Below are positions 17,630-26,116 of a stretch of 38,599 bases of DNA, one piece after another (position 1 is the first letter of the stretch; every line of letters starts with the position of its first letter). The stretch covers positions 1 to 38,599 of the forward strand of contig NZ_NGJU01000009.1 in assembly GCF_003987495.1 (NCBI RefSeq), in the 5' to 3' direction. The notes beneath the pieces were generated by a model. That model was not told the DNA's origin. It worked only from the letters and a program-made list of their open reading frames with translations, and made no database searches. The position numbers and the translations under genes were made by a program. Source of the stretch: Vagococcus salmoninarum. Lineage in GTDB: Bacteria; Bacillota; Bacilli; Lactobacillales; Vagococcaceae.

Positions 17630-18355
17630 TTAACTTTCCTCCCTTTTAACTAAGGATAATAGCAAAATCGAATAGGATACTTCAATCATATACACAATTG
17701 ACTTAAGAGGTGTAATTGAAGACGATCCCGCTTGTCTTTCAAACATATTGGCAGGTACTTCTAAAAATTTATAATTTTTCTTTAAGACACGAACAAGTGT
17801 CTCTGGCTCTGGGAACTTAATGGGGTATTCTTGACAAAATAAGTCAATAATATTGCGGTTAACTGCTCGATAACCTGAGGTAACGTCATAAATTCTTGTT
17901 CCTGAAACTAATTTTATCAAGCCTGAAATAATTTTTATGCCGAACTGTCTTAGTTGTGATGACTTAAATTCTGAAGGACTATTGGAGACAAAACGGGAAC
18001 CTAACGTAAAGTCAGCCTTGCCTTCAATTATTGGTGTTAATAAACTAGCTAAAGAGTTAATATCGTGTTGTCCATCACCATCAAACTGAACAGCAATATC
18101 AAATCCATGAATAGCAGCATATTTATAGCCCGTTTGAACCGCCCCACCAATTCCGAGATTAGCAACAAGGTTAACGACATTTTTCCCTTTTTCTTTTAAT
18201 AGTTCCTTTGTATTATCAGTTGAGCCATCATTTATTACAATATATTCAATATGATACATTGACTTTTCACGATAGTTTTCAACACTGGCAATCGTCTTTA
18301 AAATACTTTTTCCTTCATTATATGCTGGAATAATAATTAACACTTTTTTTGACAT
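17630..18355 (-). CDS. DPM1/GacI-like GT2 polyprenyl-phosphate glycosyltransferase
   Basis: The 241-residue enzyme has a complete GT-A fold: LIIIPAYNEG at the start, INDGSTDNT at about 40-48, NLGIGGAVQTGY, the metal-binding QFDGDGQHD near 90-98, and the late VTSGYRAVNR and EPETLVR segments. These are typical of enzymes that move a sugar from a nucleotide donor to undecaprenyl phosphate at the inner membrane face. Unlike GtrB/CsbB it has no C-terminal pair of membrane helices; the last 20 residues are only mildly hydrophobic. That matches GacI-type enzymes that work with a separate DUF2304 partner, which is the next gene. The sugar cannot be read from the sequence. On the minus strand a TGGTACAAT extended -10 lies upstream. 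Confidence 0.88.
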   Translation of the reverse strand: MSKKVLIIIPAYNEGKSILKTIASVENYREKSMYHIEYIVINDGSTDNTKELLKEKGKNVVNLVANLGIGGAVQTGYKYAAIHGFDIAVQFDGDGQHDINSLASLLTPIIEGKADFTLGSRFVSNSPSEFKSSQLRQFGIKIISGLIKLVSGTRIYDVTSGYRAVNRNIIDLFCQEYPIKFPEPETLVRVLKKNYKFLEVPANMFERQAGSSSITPLKSIVYMIEVSYSILLLSLVKREES

Positions 18356-18482
18356 ATTATTTTACGTCTCCATTCTCTTTATTCTATCAAATTGTACCAT
18401 AAGATACAGATAAAAAATATGGTATTACGTAGTGTTCTAGGTTTGTCAGAATGACATCTTAATCATCTTTATGTCAGGGCAA

Positions 18483-18511
18483 TTGATTGCTTATTTAGTC
18501 AATTCTATGAT
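18483..18511 (+). promoter_or_regulatory. Promoter of the FUSC-type gene
   Basis: TTGATT (18483-18488), a 17-base spacer and TATGAT (18506-18511) make a good sigma-A promoter. The start of transcription near 18518 excludes the ATG at 18512 and supports the ATG at 18548. Confidence 0.7.
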
Positions 18512-18547
18512 ATGCTGTTCAACACTGTATTTTTGAAAGGAAGTTTT

Positions 18548-19537
18548 ATGAAAAAAATTAATCGTCACTCCATTATTAGTAGTCTAGTTAAGTTAACTAT
18601 CATTATTTTGTTTATTTCAAGTTTCACAGCAGTCTTTGGTTCTCAAGAAGCCTTAACCTCTGTTTCTGCGATTACCGGGATCTTAATCTTTTTTTATGTC
18701 CCCCTAAATTTATCTGTTAAGACTGGCGCCCTAGTAACTGGTGGGAGCTTTTTTATTTTAGGTCTCCTAGCTTCTCTTAATCTATTCCTCCCAATTGGGC
18801 TATCACTAATCATTAATTTACTGAGCATTTTTCTAATGATTTGTCTGTTCGGTCGCCCTTTTGCTTATAAACTCTATGTCCCTTATATTTTACTTTATAT
18901 TTTTGCTAGTACAACTAGCCCCCTTGAGTTTAAGTTATCGATTCGAATTGCTGCTCTAGCTTTTTCGGCTTTGATCATCACAGGTATTTATTACTTTAGA
19001 CATCAAAAAAGTTCTGGCACTGAGACGTTAAAAAGCATGCTGACCATCAAATCAATTCCACATGAGATTCTTCACGTCGCCTTCACAATGGCCGTAGGAA
19101 TCAGCCTAACCTTATTAGTTAGCCAGATTTTACACTTTGAAAAGGCGATGTGGATTTGCATGACGATTATGTCGTTATCACAAATTGAAACGCAAATGTT
19201 CAAAGACCGCTTCAAACAACGCATGTTTGGTAGCCTTATCGGCATTGTTGTTTATGGGATTTTATTTAGCCTACTTGTGCCCAGTCATTTACATTTACCG
19301 CTAACGTTGTTTTTAGCTTTCGTCTATAATTTCCTTGACGATTATTTCTTACAAGTTATTTTAATTACGGTCAACGCCTTATACGCTGCTAATGTCATTT
19401 GGCAATTTAATGTGGCTTCAATTAATCGCCTACTGTTTATCTTGATTGGTAGTTTGATTGTTTATGCCTTGACCCGTTTTGTTAAAAGCAGTTATCCCCA
19501 ACGACTACTTAACTTAATACCGAATAAAAGCAATTAA
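18548..19537 (+). CDS. FUSC-family membrane protein (aromatic acid exporter-like)
   Basis: The protein of about 329 residues has two blocks of membrane helices separated by a short soluble link (around residues 155-175, FRHQKSSGTETL). The second block contains MWICMTIMSLSQIETQ and RFKQRMFGSLIGIVVYGI, matching the FUSC pattern in which a charged segment follows the conserved MW..MT helix. FUSC proteins export aromatic carboxylic acids or related compounds; the substrate here is unknown. The chosen ATG follows AAAGGAAG, and the predicted promoter makes a longer N-terminus unlikely. It ends at a bidirectional terminator shared with the HAD gene. Confidence 0.75.
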   Translation: MKKINRHSIISSLVKLTIIILFISSFTAVFGSQEALTSVSAITGILIFFYVPLNLSVKTGALVTGGSFFILGLLASLNLFLPIGLSLIINLLSIFLMICLFGRPFAYKLYVPYILLYIFASTTSPLEFKLSIRIAALAFSALIITGIYYFRHQKSSGTETLKSMLTIKSIPHEILHVAFTMAVGISLTLLVSQILHFEKAMWICMTIMSLSQIETQMFKDRFKQRMFGSLIGIVVYGILFSLLVPSHLHLPLTLFLAFVYNFLDDYFLQVILITVNALYAANVIWQFNVASINRLLFILIGSLIVYALTRFVKSSYPQRLLNLIPNKSN

Positions 19538-19618
19538 AAAAGTGGTGTGGCAAACGTCGTTTAAATACGACTCATTGACTTTTGAAACCCGTTTATCAAA
19601 TAATATTCGTCAAAAAAA

Positions 19619-19650
19619 GGCGCCGTGTGATTTTTAAATCATACGGCGCC
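19619..19650. terminator. Bidirectional terminator between the FUSC and HAD genes
   Basis: A stem of 13 pairs (GGCGCCGTGTGAT with ATCATACGGCGCC, one G-U-type mismatch) is flanked by seven A on the left and six T on the right. It serves both convergent genes. Confidence 0.92.
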
Positions 19651-19676
19651 TTTTTTCTATTCAGCTACACTTCATC

Positions 19677-20480
19677 TCAGTCACTCAAACCTAGTAACTT
19701 TTCTAAAACAACTAAAACTCCCTCATCTTGATTACTTGGGGCTAGGGCTTTCGCAGCTTCTTTAGCAACTTGACTGCCATTTTCCATGGCAAAACTGTGG
19801 CCGGTATAAGCTAACATCTCTTTGTCATTGCCACCGTCACCGAAACTCACAATATCAGCTGTGGCAATGTCCCACTTAGCTTGTAGCAGGCTTAAGCCAT
19901 TAGCTTTGTGTAAGCCTGGAATAATTAAATCAATGTCTCCATGGCCACTTGTAACAGCAGTGATTTCTCCGGCGAAATTATCATTGAATAAAGCCATTAA
20001 TTCAACTGTTTTTTCTTCCGGTCCATTTAAAGCAAATTTGAAGAAAACATCTTGATCTAAGGTTTTCAAATCAGGTACAACAGCTAGACGATGATAAAAG
20101 ATACCTGCGTGTTCAACAAATGCTTGCCGCTCTTTTTCAGCGATGTAAGCACTTTGACGGCCACATAAAATTGTTTGAACTTCCGGTAACTCATCAATAA
20201 AACTTAAGACTCGTCTAACTAAGTCTAAACTCATCTGACCACAAAATAACTCTTGCTCCTCACTAATGACTAAGGCGCCATTTTCTGCTACAAAGGAAAT
20301 ATCTTGAGCAATCTCTGGAAAAAATGATTTTAACTGGAAATATTGATTGCCACTAGCCACAACAAACTTAATATCTTGTTTCAGGGCCTCTGCATAAATC
20401 TTCGCGAATCGTTGACGATTGTACTCATTTGTGGCTTTTAAAAAAGTCCCATCCATATCAACTGCGATCATTTTAATCAT
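19677..20480 (-). CDS. Cof-type HAD-IIB family sugar phosphatase
   Basis: The 267-residue protein has the HAD core: nucleophile motif DMDGTF at 8-13, motif II ASGNQ near 42-46, the motif III lysine around HKANGL, and motif IV FGDGGNDKEML near 213-223. A type IIB cap domain lies between motifs II and III. Such Cof enzymes dephosphorylate sugar phosphates or cofactors such as FMN and pyridoxal phosphate. It follows the ROK regulator by 18 bases, which suggests a shared transcript and a sugar-phosphate substrate. The exact substrate is not readable. Confidence 0.9.
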   Translation of the reverse strand: MIKMIAVDMDGTFLKATNEYNRQRFAKIYAEALKQDIKFVVASGNQYFQLKSFFPEIAQDISFVAENGALVISEEQELFCGQMSLDLVRRVLSFIDELPEVQTILCGRQSAYIAEKERQAFVEHAGIFYHRLAVVPDLKTLDQDVFFKFALNGPEEKTVELMALFNDNFAGEITAVTSGHGDIDLIIPGLHKANGLSLLQAKWDIATADIVSFGDGGNDKEMLAYTGHSFAMENGSQVAKEAAKALAPSNQDEGVLVVLEKLLGLSD

Positions 20481-20498
20481 TATTAAACGCCTCTTTCT

Positions 20499-21491
20499 CT
20501 AATTAGTTATTAATTTCAATCCTTGACTGACTAAGCCTTTAAAATAATTATCAGCAAAGTCATTTGATAAACTTAGCTTTGGTAAAACTAACAAAGGAAA
20601 TAATTCAACCATTTTTTGCTGAACTGAGGCTAAATCCGTTTCAGTAATTCGGTTATCACGAGTATAAACTAGGATTTCTCTAGGGTCGTACAAACTGATT
20701 AAACTTTGAACAACCTCACTTAAATTAACAACTAAATCAACTTTTTCCAAAGGTTGGGATTCCCATTTGGCTCCTAAAGGCAAGTATTGAATTTCCCCAG
20801 CAAAGCCATTGCGACCTTTAAGGATTTTGCCATTTAAGACAATCCCAGCGCCTGGTGGAAAATCTTTAGGATAATAGATACCAATCACTGCATCCTCTTG
20901 ATTGCCTTGAGCTTCAGTATACCCTAGGACTGCTAAATTAATATCGTTTTCAATCGCCACTGGTAATTGGAACTCTTGTAGTAATTCGCTGCGAACATTA
21001 ACATAAAGTAATGGTGGATAGTCTAACATTTTTAAACTACCATCTAGCTCCACACCGGGGATTCCTAAAATAATACCACTGATTTTCGGATAGTTGCGAA
21101 TCAACTCTTTAAAATATTCTTTTAAGCCTATCCAAGAAAGGCTGCTACCTTTCTTCTCTTCTTGAAATAACGCCTTGCCTTCCAAGTCACAAATATAAAA
21201 ATTAAAAATAAATTCCCCGGCTTGTTCAATCAATTGACCAATTAACAGGAGGCGCTGGGCCGCATTAAACTGATAAGAAACTGCTCTGCGACCACCTGTC
21301 ACAACAGAAACTGACTCTTCTTTAATAATTTCACGAATTAATAACTCTGGCATAATCTTACTAATTGTTACGACACTCAGGCCACTGATTTCCGCTAGTT
21401 CGCGCTGAGATAAGGGACCGTGTTCTTGAATCAAGTTCGTTAAAAAGGCTAGATTTTGCGCTCTGATTTTCTGAGGCTTAATAATTTCCAT
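20499..21491 (-). CDS. ROK-family transcriptional regulator
   Basis: The 330-residue protein has an N-terminal winged helix-turn-helix (GPLSQRELAEISGLSVVTISK, near 25-45) and a ROK domain with GIILGIPGVELDG, an AIENDINLAVLGY segment and FAGEIQYLPLG. This is the layout of XylR/NagC-type sugar-responsive repressors. The usual cysteine-rich zinc motif of ROK kinases is not apparent, and it is probably not a kinase. An inverted repeat at 21510-21537, just upstream of the start, is a likely autoregulatory operator. It is followed by the HAD phosphatase gene. Confidence 0.85.
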   Translation of the reverse strand: MEIIKPQKIRAQNLAFLTNLIQEHGPLSQRELAEISGLSVVTISKIMPELLIREIIKEESVSVVTGGRRAVSYQFNAAQRLLLIGQLIEQAGEFIFNFYICDLEGKALFQEEKKGSSLSWIGLKEYFKELIRNYPKISGIILGIPGVELDGSLKMLDYPPLLYVNVRSELLQEFQLPVAIENDINLAVLGYTEAQGNQEDAVIGIYYPKDFPPGAGIVLNGKILKGRNGFAGEIQYLPLGAKWESQPLEKVDLVVNLSEVVQSLISLYDPREILVYTRDNRITETDLASVQQKMVELFPLLVLPKLSLSNDFADNYFKGLVSQGLKLITN

Positions 21492-21509
21492 CTTGTCACC
21501 ACTCTTTTT

Positions 21510-21537
21510 TAATTAACTTAATTAATCTAGTTAATTA
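21510..21537. promoter_or_regulatory. Palindromic operator upstream of the ROK regulator
   Basis: TAATTAACT (21510-21518) and AGTTAATTA (21529-21537) are perfect inverted repeats around TAATTAATCT. The TTAATTA unit thus recurs three times with a 10-base period, about one helical turn. It lies 19 bases upstream of the start codon. Confidence 0.6.
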
Positions 21538-21918
21538 TCATTTTAAAGTACTTTAAGGACAATAGCAAGCCTTCTTTACTGATTAACGACTCATCTCAAT
21601 TTGTTTTTTTAATAAAATTTTGTTAATGTGCCACACATAACACTTAACCGGCTTGTACCATCAAACAAATTGCGACGTCATTTACTTCTTCCCTCGCCTT
21701 CCCATTTTCACTTGATAAATAATAGCTCAACAAGTCGTTGCTCCATCTAAGAATAGCAGAAATATAAACTGTATTCGATTTAATGGCTCACTATTATCTA
21801 AATTTACCTTAAATTAAATAAGAAACCTTAAAATCAGTAAACATAATTATAAGCTTCTTGGTATTCTCTCTCTCGACTTTGCCCCTATGGTATTGTTACA
21901 TTTAAAGGAGAGTGTACT
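21538..21918. other. Intergenic stretch, no gene seen
   Basis: About 380 bases separate the ROK operator from the DUF817 gene. I see no coding frame with a ribosome binding site, no strong hairpin and no repeat. A possible extended -10 (TGGTATTGT, 21888-21896) precedes DUF817. Confidence 0.45.
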
Positions 21919-22677
21919 ATGGGTTACTTACTAGATTTTACAATCAAGCAAATCAGATCATGTTTATTTCCAGCCTTAATATTCATTGCCTTAGGCTTAT
22001 CAAAAATCATCAATATTCCTGGTCTTCACCGCTACGATTTGTTATTTTATAGTGTTATTATCATTCAATTTATTTTAATAAAAACAGGTTACGAAACTTG
22101 GCCTGAGATCAAAGTCATTTTTCTGTTTCATTTGATTGGCCTAGCTTTAGAAATATATAAAATAAACATCGGCTCTTGGTCTTATCCCGAAGCTGGTTTT
22201 TGGAAAATCTTAAACGCACCCCTCTATGCTGGGTTTATGTATTCCAGCGTTGGTAGTTACATTTACCGTGCTTCCAAGGAACTTAAACTAAAATGGCACC
22301 ATTGGCCAGCAAAAATTGGGGTGATCTTGATTAGTGCCGGCATTTACTTGAATTTTTTTACTCATCATTTTTTTTATGATTACCGCTATTTAATTATTCT
22401 AGGTGTCTTCATCTTTTTCAGAAATACTTTTGTTAAGTTTGAGCTTAATAACCGGCTGTTCACGATGAATGCTCGCCTATCCTTTTTACTCATCGGTATT
22501 GCCATGTGGGTTGGTGAAAACATCGCTAGTTTTCTAGGAGCTTGGGTTTATCCTAATCAAGCAAAGACTTGGCACCTCGTTCACTTAGGAAAAATCACTA
22601 GTTGGGGCTTGTTGATTATATTGAGCATTGCTCTAGTTTATTATGCCCAACAAAAAGAAGAAGCCGCCACTACTTAA
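21919..22677 (+). CDS. DUF817-family membrane protein
   Basis: The 252-residue protein has about eight membrane helices. Conserved-looking motifs are EIYKINIGSWSYPE, APLYAGFMYSSVGSYI and WVGENIASFLGAWVYPNQ; paired GSWSYPE and GAWVYPN motifs and a YSSVGSYI segment are typical of DUF817. No biochemical role is established for the family. The start follows AAAGGAG. The stop overlaps a bidirectional terminator shared with the convergent downstream gene. Confidence 0.82.
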   Translation: MGYLLDFTIKQIRSCLFPALIFIALGLSKIINIPGLHRYDLLFYSVIIIQFILIKTGYETWPEIKVIFLFHLIGLALEIYKINIGSWSYPEAGFWKILNAPLYAGFMYSSVGSYIYRASKELKLKWHHWPAKIGVILISAGIYLNFFTHHFFYDYRYLIILGVFIFFRNTFVKFELNNRLFTMNARLSFLLIGIAMWVGENIASFLGAWVYPNQAKTWHLVHLGKITSWGLLIILSIALVYYAQQKEEAATT

Positions 22678-22692
22678 AGTGGCGACTTCTTC
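22657..22692. terminator. Bidirectional terminator between DUF817 and the next gene
   Basis: GAAGAAG..CGCCACT pairs with AGTGGCG..CTTCTTC. The hairpin overlaps the DUF817 stop codon and has a T-rich 3' flank. Confidence 0.8.
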
Positions 22693-22694
22693 TT

Positions 22695-23501
22695 TTATTC
22701 CACGACAGTCCAAGAATCTATGGTTTTGCCTTCTTCATCAAAAAACTGTAACCAGCCGTTCGTTCCGGCATAATATAAAAATAAACCAACTTCATTCACA
22801 CTTTTCAAAATAATATCTTCAGTCGTTTGAAAATCAACAATTTTATCACTGTAATCGGAGCGCAATTTGTCTCCCATTTTTGCTGAATAACCAACTGATC
22901 CATCTTTGTTTAAGGGGGCTTCTTTAACTAGTTTGGCGCCCGCTTTTAGTAACAGTTCATTGCGTTTTTGCCAGATAATCCGACCTTGACTGCCACGAAA
23001 ATTGCCACTGAACTCAACTTGACTGACGGCTTTGTTCCAACGATGTTGGGCTTTGCCTGGTTTTTTCTTTGCTGGCTTAGCTGCTTCAACTGGCTCAGTC
23101 AACTCATAACCGAAAGCCTTTAGTATGTATTGTAATTGGTTTACATACTCACCGACTTGAATTTCAGCACTTTTAGGTAGCTTTGAGTTTGCTTCTTTAC
23201 CGATTTTAAGGGCGATGTTATTTTCTGCTGCTAAGTTCAAGAATGACTGTTCCAGATAGTTTGCTTCAATCTCCCAACTAGGTGTGATTTCAATTAGTTG
23301 ATCATAGTCTGTTTCAAAAGCCCCAATCTGCTCTAAGTCTTGAGTGACACCAACAAACTGTTTCTTTTTAATTAGTAATAAGACTGCGCCAACTTGGGCC
23401 TGCTTAACTGCGCCACTTGTAATGATAATCTGGCCTTGATTATCAGCTAGTTCAATGATTATTTCTTGCTCTTTGACTTCTACTGCTAGCTTTATATTCA
23501 T
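22695..23501 (-). CDS. Unknown protein with a degenerate GIY-YIG/DUF4357-like layout
   Basis: The 268-residue protein has no clear named domain. Residues about 85-135 (EANYLEQSFLNLAAENN, then KLPKSAEIQVGEYVNQLQYILKAFGY) resemble the segment between the GIY-YIG nuclease core and the C-terminal DUF4357 domain of bacterial GIY-YIG proteins. The C-terminal part (GSQGRIIWQKRNELLLKAGA, then a GLFLYYAGTNGWLQFFDE end) resembles DUF4357. The N-terminal part lacks the paired tyrosines and catalytic arginine of a working nuclease. A basic linker (AKPAKKKPGKAQHRW) could bind nucleic acid. I infer a relic or repurposed nuclease relative. It has its own ribosome binding site and ends at the shared terminator. 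Confidence 0.55.
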   Translation of the reverse strand: MNIKLAVEVKEQEIIIELADNQGQIIITSGAVKQAQVGAVLLLIKKKQFVGVTQDLEQIGAFETDYDQLIEITPSWEIEANYLEQSFLNLAAENNIALKIGKEANSKLPKSAEIQVGEYVNQLQYILKAFGYELTEPVEAAKPAKKKPGKAQHRWNKAVSQVEFSGNFRGSQGRIIWQKRNELLLKAGAKLVKEAPLNKDGSVGYSAKMGDKLRSDYSDKIVDFQTTEDIILKSVNEVGLFLYYAGTNGWLQFFDEEGKTIDSWTVVE

Positions 23502-23595
23502 CTTGTTTCCTCCAAGTTAATATTAACTTTTTATTCTCTTAAAGTTTAGCATATCTTAGAAAAAAGATTGATTATCTTGCTTAATAAAATAAAAA

Positions 23596-23619
23596 AAGTT
23601 GCGACATACGTCACAACTT
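23596..23619 (-). terminator. Terminator of the HD-domain gene
   Basis: On the minus strand AAGTTGTGAC pairs with GTCGCAACTT (one mismatch) around a four-base loop, followed by seven T in total. Confidence 0.85.
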
Positions 23620-23635
23620 CTTCAGTCTTTAATGA

Positions 23636-24265
23636 TTACTTACCAATTTCAGGAATATCAGCTAAAAACTCTTTCTTTCCATAAAAATCAGTGGCTAATA
23701 GTTCAGGGAAAATATTTTCGAAGAAATAAGTCACTGACGGTCGATGGTTATAACCTTTAATTGTTTTCACAGATTCAACAAACATCTCTTTGTAAACTGG
23801 CTCAGGATTATTTTTAACAATTTCTTCAAAAGATTCATACAATAAATCGACCTTATCGGCAATCGCTAAAATTTCGCCTTCGACGCTTTCATCTTTCCCT
23901 TCAAACAAACGACGACGATAGATTTCTTGAAATTCACCTGGGATTTCTAAGTTAATAAACTCATCGGTCATTTTTTCTTCAACAGTTTGGAGCATTCCTC
24001 GTAATTCTTTACTTGCATATTTAACTGGGGTTTTGATATCGCCAATAAAGCGTTCTGTATAATCATGATTTAACGCTTTTTCATAAAGCATTTTCCAATC
24101 TACTTGAATGCCATGGAATTCTTCAATGTCACCTAACACTTGAGAAATCGAAGCCACACGATAGGAGTGAGCAGCTACTGTGTGTTCAGTAAATTTGAAA
24201 AAACCTGGTGCTCTAGTTATTTTTTCTAAGTTATTTAAGCCTAATATAAATTCATTTAATCCCAT
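23636..24265 (-). CDS. YfbR-like HD-domain 5'-nucleotidase/phosphohydrolase
   Basis: The 209-residue protein begins with the LNNLEKITRAPGFFKFTEHTVAAHSYRVA pattern of YfbR proteins (shortened here to its key parts: H28 and H33). The metal-binding ALNHDYTERFIGDIKTPVK carries the HD pair, and a later aspartate lies in LAIADKVDLLY. These residues form the divalent metal site. E. coli YfbR removes phosphate from deoxynucleoside monophosphates; the preferred substrate here is unproven. The start follows GGAGG. It lies 78 bases after the TagH-like gene, on the same strand. Confidence 0.85.
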   Translation of the reverse strand: MGLNEFILGLNNLEKITRAPGFFKFTEHTVAAHSYRVASISQVLGDIEEFHGIQVDWKMLYEKALNHDYTERFIGDIKTPVKYASKELRGMLQTVEEKMTDEFINLEIPGEFQEIYRRRLFEGKDESVEGEILAIADKVDLLYESFEEIVKNNPEPVYKEMFVESVKTIKGYNHRPSVTYFFENIFPELLATDFYGKKEFLADIPEIGK

Positions 24266-24343
24266 TAACTGTCCTCCTAATTTTTAACTATCATACCATG
24301 ATTTAAGAGTCTGTCAATTTTTAACGAGATGCGTCAGGGGTTT

Positions 24344-26116
24344 TTAGGGAATTAGAATCACTTGACCTAAGTATAGCTCTTCACTTTGTAATCGATTTTT
24401 AGCTTGTAAGTCCATGACACCGACATTATATTTTCTTGAGATAGCATATAGTGTTTCGCCTTTGCTGACGATATGCTCCTTAATTTCTGGAACTGGCTCT
24501 GGGTCCGGTTTGGATATTACTGGTGTGGAACTTTCTAGTATGACTTCGTTGACTTTAATTGCATAATCTGGCAGTGCCAAAGTTGAACCTGAGTAGATTG
24601 TCATATCAGACAATCCATTGACCTTCTTTAAATCTCCAACAGTTACGCTATATTTTTCGGCAATCTCTGTGAGACTTTCGCCAGCTAAAACTCGATGAGT
24701 TATCGTTGAGACATTCAGAGGGGGTTCTTCATTTTTCTTTTCTGGTTCTTTAATATTAAGAACCTCTCCTAATCTCACTTCATCACCACTTAAGCCATTC
24801 CACTCTCGTAGTTGACTAATTGTCACATTAAACCGTTCGGCTAATTCAGACAAGGTTTCACCTGTCTTCACAGTGTAGGTATCTTTCGGTTCCTCAATTT
24901 TTTCAACGCTTTCCTCCGTCACAGAGCTGATTGTTGTGGAGACAGTTGACTCTTGGCTTTTAGCCTGACTTTGACTAGTCGTTGAGGCTGGTGCTGAACT
25001 AGCCATAAAGTTACTAACTACTTTTGGACTAGAGGGGGCTTCAGCCTTCTTACTAGGATAACTCAAAGCAGCAACTACACCCACAATGACGACTATTCCG
25101 ACTAAAAAAACAAGCCATAAACTGCCATTTCTCCGTTTTTTTTGTGGTTTCCGTTCCCGTCTTTGACTTTTATTTCGCTGGGCTGACCGAGAAAGAGGAT
25201 CAGCTAAGGGAGAGGCTTGATAACGGCTTTCTTCAATAACTTTTTGAACAATTTCATCACTTAAAATAATTGTTTCTTGTTGATCCAGGCTTGTTTGATC
25301 ACCTGTGACATTTTCCGTGATTTTTGGCGTTCTGACTATGTGCTGTAATTGGTTATTGTAGCCTTTTTTCCAAAAGTTTTTTTGGTCGTGAACTGACAAC
25401 TTTTCAATATTCTGATAATAAACTTCATAAGCACCAAGAACTTCAGCCGTTGGACCGTGTTTTTTGAGTTTACCAAACTCTAACCAGAGAACTTTGTCGC
25501 AGTAGTTTGCAACATTTTTTAAGTTCTCAGTCTCAATCCAGATACTTGTACCTAGAGCTTTTAATTCAACTAACGCTAAAAAGAATTTTATATAAAAATC
25601 TTCTCTAACTGTTAATAGTGACTCATCGATATAAATAATTGCTGGCATTGCATGTAGCATAATACTCAATTCCAATTGAACTTTTTCTTCAACTGTGTAG
25701 TTGCGTAGCTTTTCCTTAAAAAGCCCACCAAGTTCTGAAAAAAGTAGGATTGCCGATAATTTAACATCTAGTTGCTTTCTTTCAATACCGGCTTTAATTA
25801 AGCGTTGACGTGTATAACTCTCGCCTGTTTTATCTTCACTCCGCCGATCTGGTAAAAGGATTCGATAAAAATTCTTATCTCGACCAATAACTTTTCCAAT
25901 ACTAGGCTCATATTCGCCCGCTAATAGCTTAACTAAGGTCGTCTTGCCAGAGCCTTTACTGCCGACAATTCCCACTACTTCGCCATAAAGTTGGTTAAAT
26001 GACAGGTCATTTAAGGATCTTAAGATTTGCCCATCCTCTCTTGCTTTATTTCTAATATCTTTTTGATAATCATAACTGACATTAATAAATTTCCACTCAG
26101 CATACGTCACAGTCAT
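24344..26116 (-). CDS. TagH-like ABC ATPase with a membrane anchor and three LysM domains
   Basis: The 590-residue protein has an ABC ATPase domain (1-240) similar to teichoic acid exporter TagH, a basic linker, one membrane helix near 331-350 (LWLVFLVGIVVIVGVVAA), a serine- and threonine-rich stalk, and three LysM repeats (about 405-448, 465-510, 545-590) placed outside the cell. Walker A GSKGSGKTT is at 52-60 and Walker B IIYIDES near 160-166. The ABC signature is missing: RNYTVEEKVQLE stands where TagH has a YSSGM-type motif. The H-loop histidine is also absent (IWIETENL). No TagG permease is adjacent. ATG and an in-frame GTG two codons later share one AAGGAGG; the GTG (26110) has the better spacing. 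Its role may be regulatory or wall-anchoring rather than transport. Confidence 0.8.
   Translation of the reverse strand: MTVTYAEWKFINVSYDYQKDIRNKAREDGQILRSLNDLSFNQLYGEVVGIVGSKGSGKTTLVKLLAGEYEPSIGKVIGRDKNFYRILLPDRRSEDKTGESYTRQRLIKAGIERKQLDVKLSAILLFSELGGLFKEKLRNYTVEEKVQLELSIMLHAMPAIIYIDESLLTVREDFYIKFFLALVELKALGTSIWIETENLKNVANYCDKVLWLEFGKLKKHGPTAEVLGAYEVYYQNIEKLSVHDQKNFWKKGYNNQLQHIVRTPKITENVTGDQTSLDQQETIILSDEIVQKVIEESRYQASPLADPLSRSAQRNKSQRRERKPQKKRRNGSLWLVFLVGIVVIVGVVAALSYPSKKAEAPSSPKVVSNFMASSAPASTTSQSQAKSQESTVSTTISSVTEESVEKIEEPKDTYTVKTGETLSELAERFNVTISQLREWNGLSGDEVRLGEVLNIKEPEKKNEEPPLNVSTITHRVLAGESLTEIAEKYSVTVGDLKKVNGLSDMTIYSGSTLALPDYAIKVNEVILESSTPVISKPDPEPVPEIKEHIVSKGETLYAISRKYNVGVMDLQAKNRLQSEELYLGQVILIP

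Noticed and set aside
18512-18547. Longer N-terminus for the FUSC-type protein from ATG 18512
   Set aside because: There is no ribosome binding site, and the promoter at 18483-18511 would place the ATG before the transcription start.
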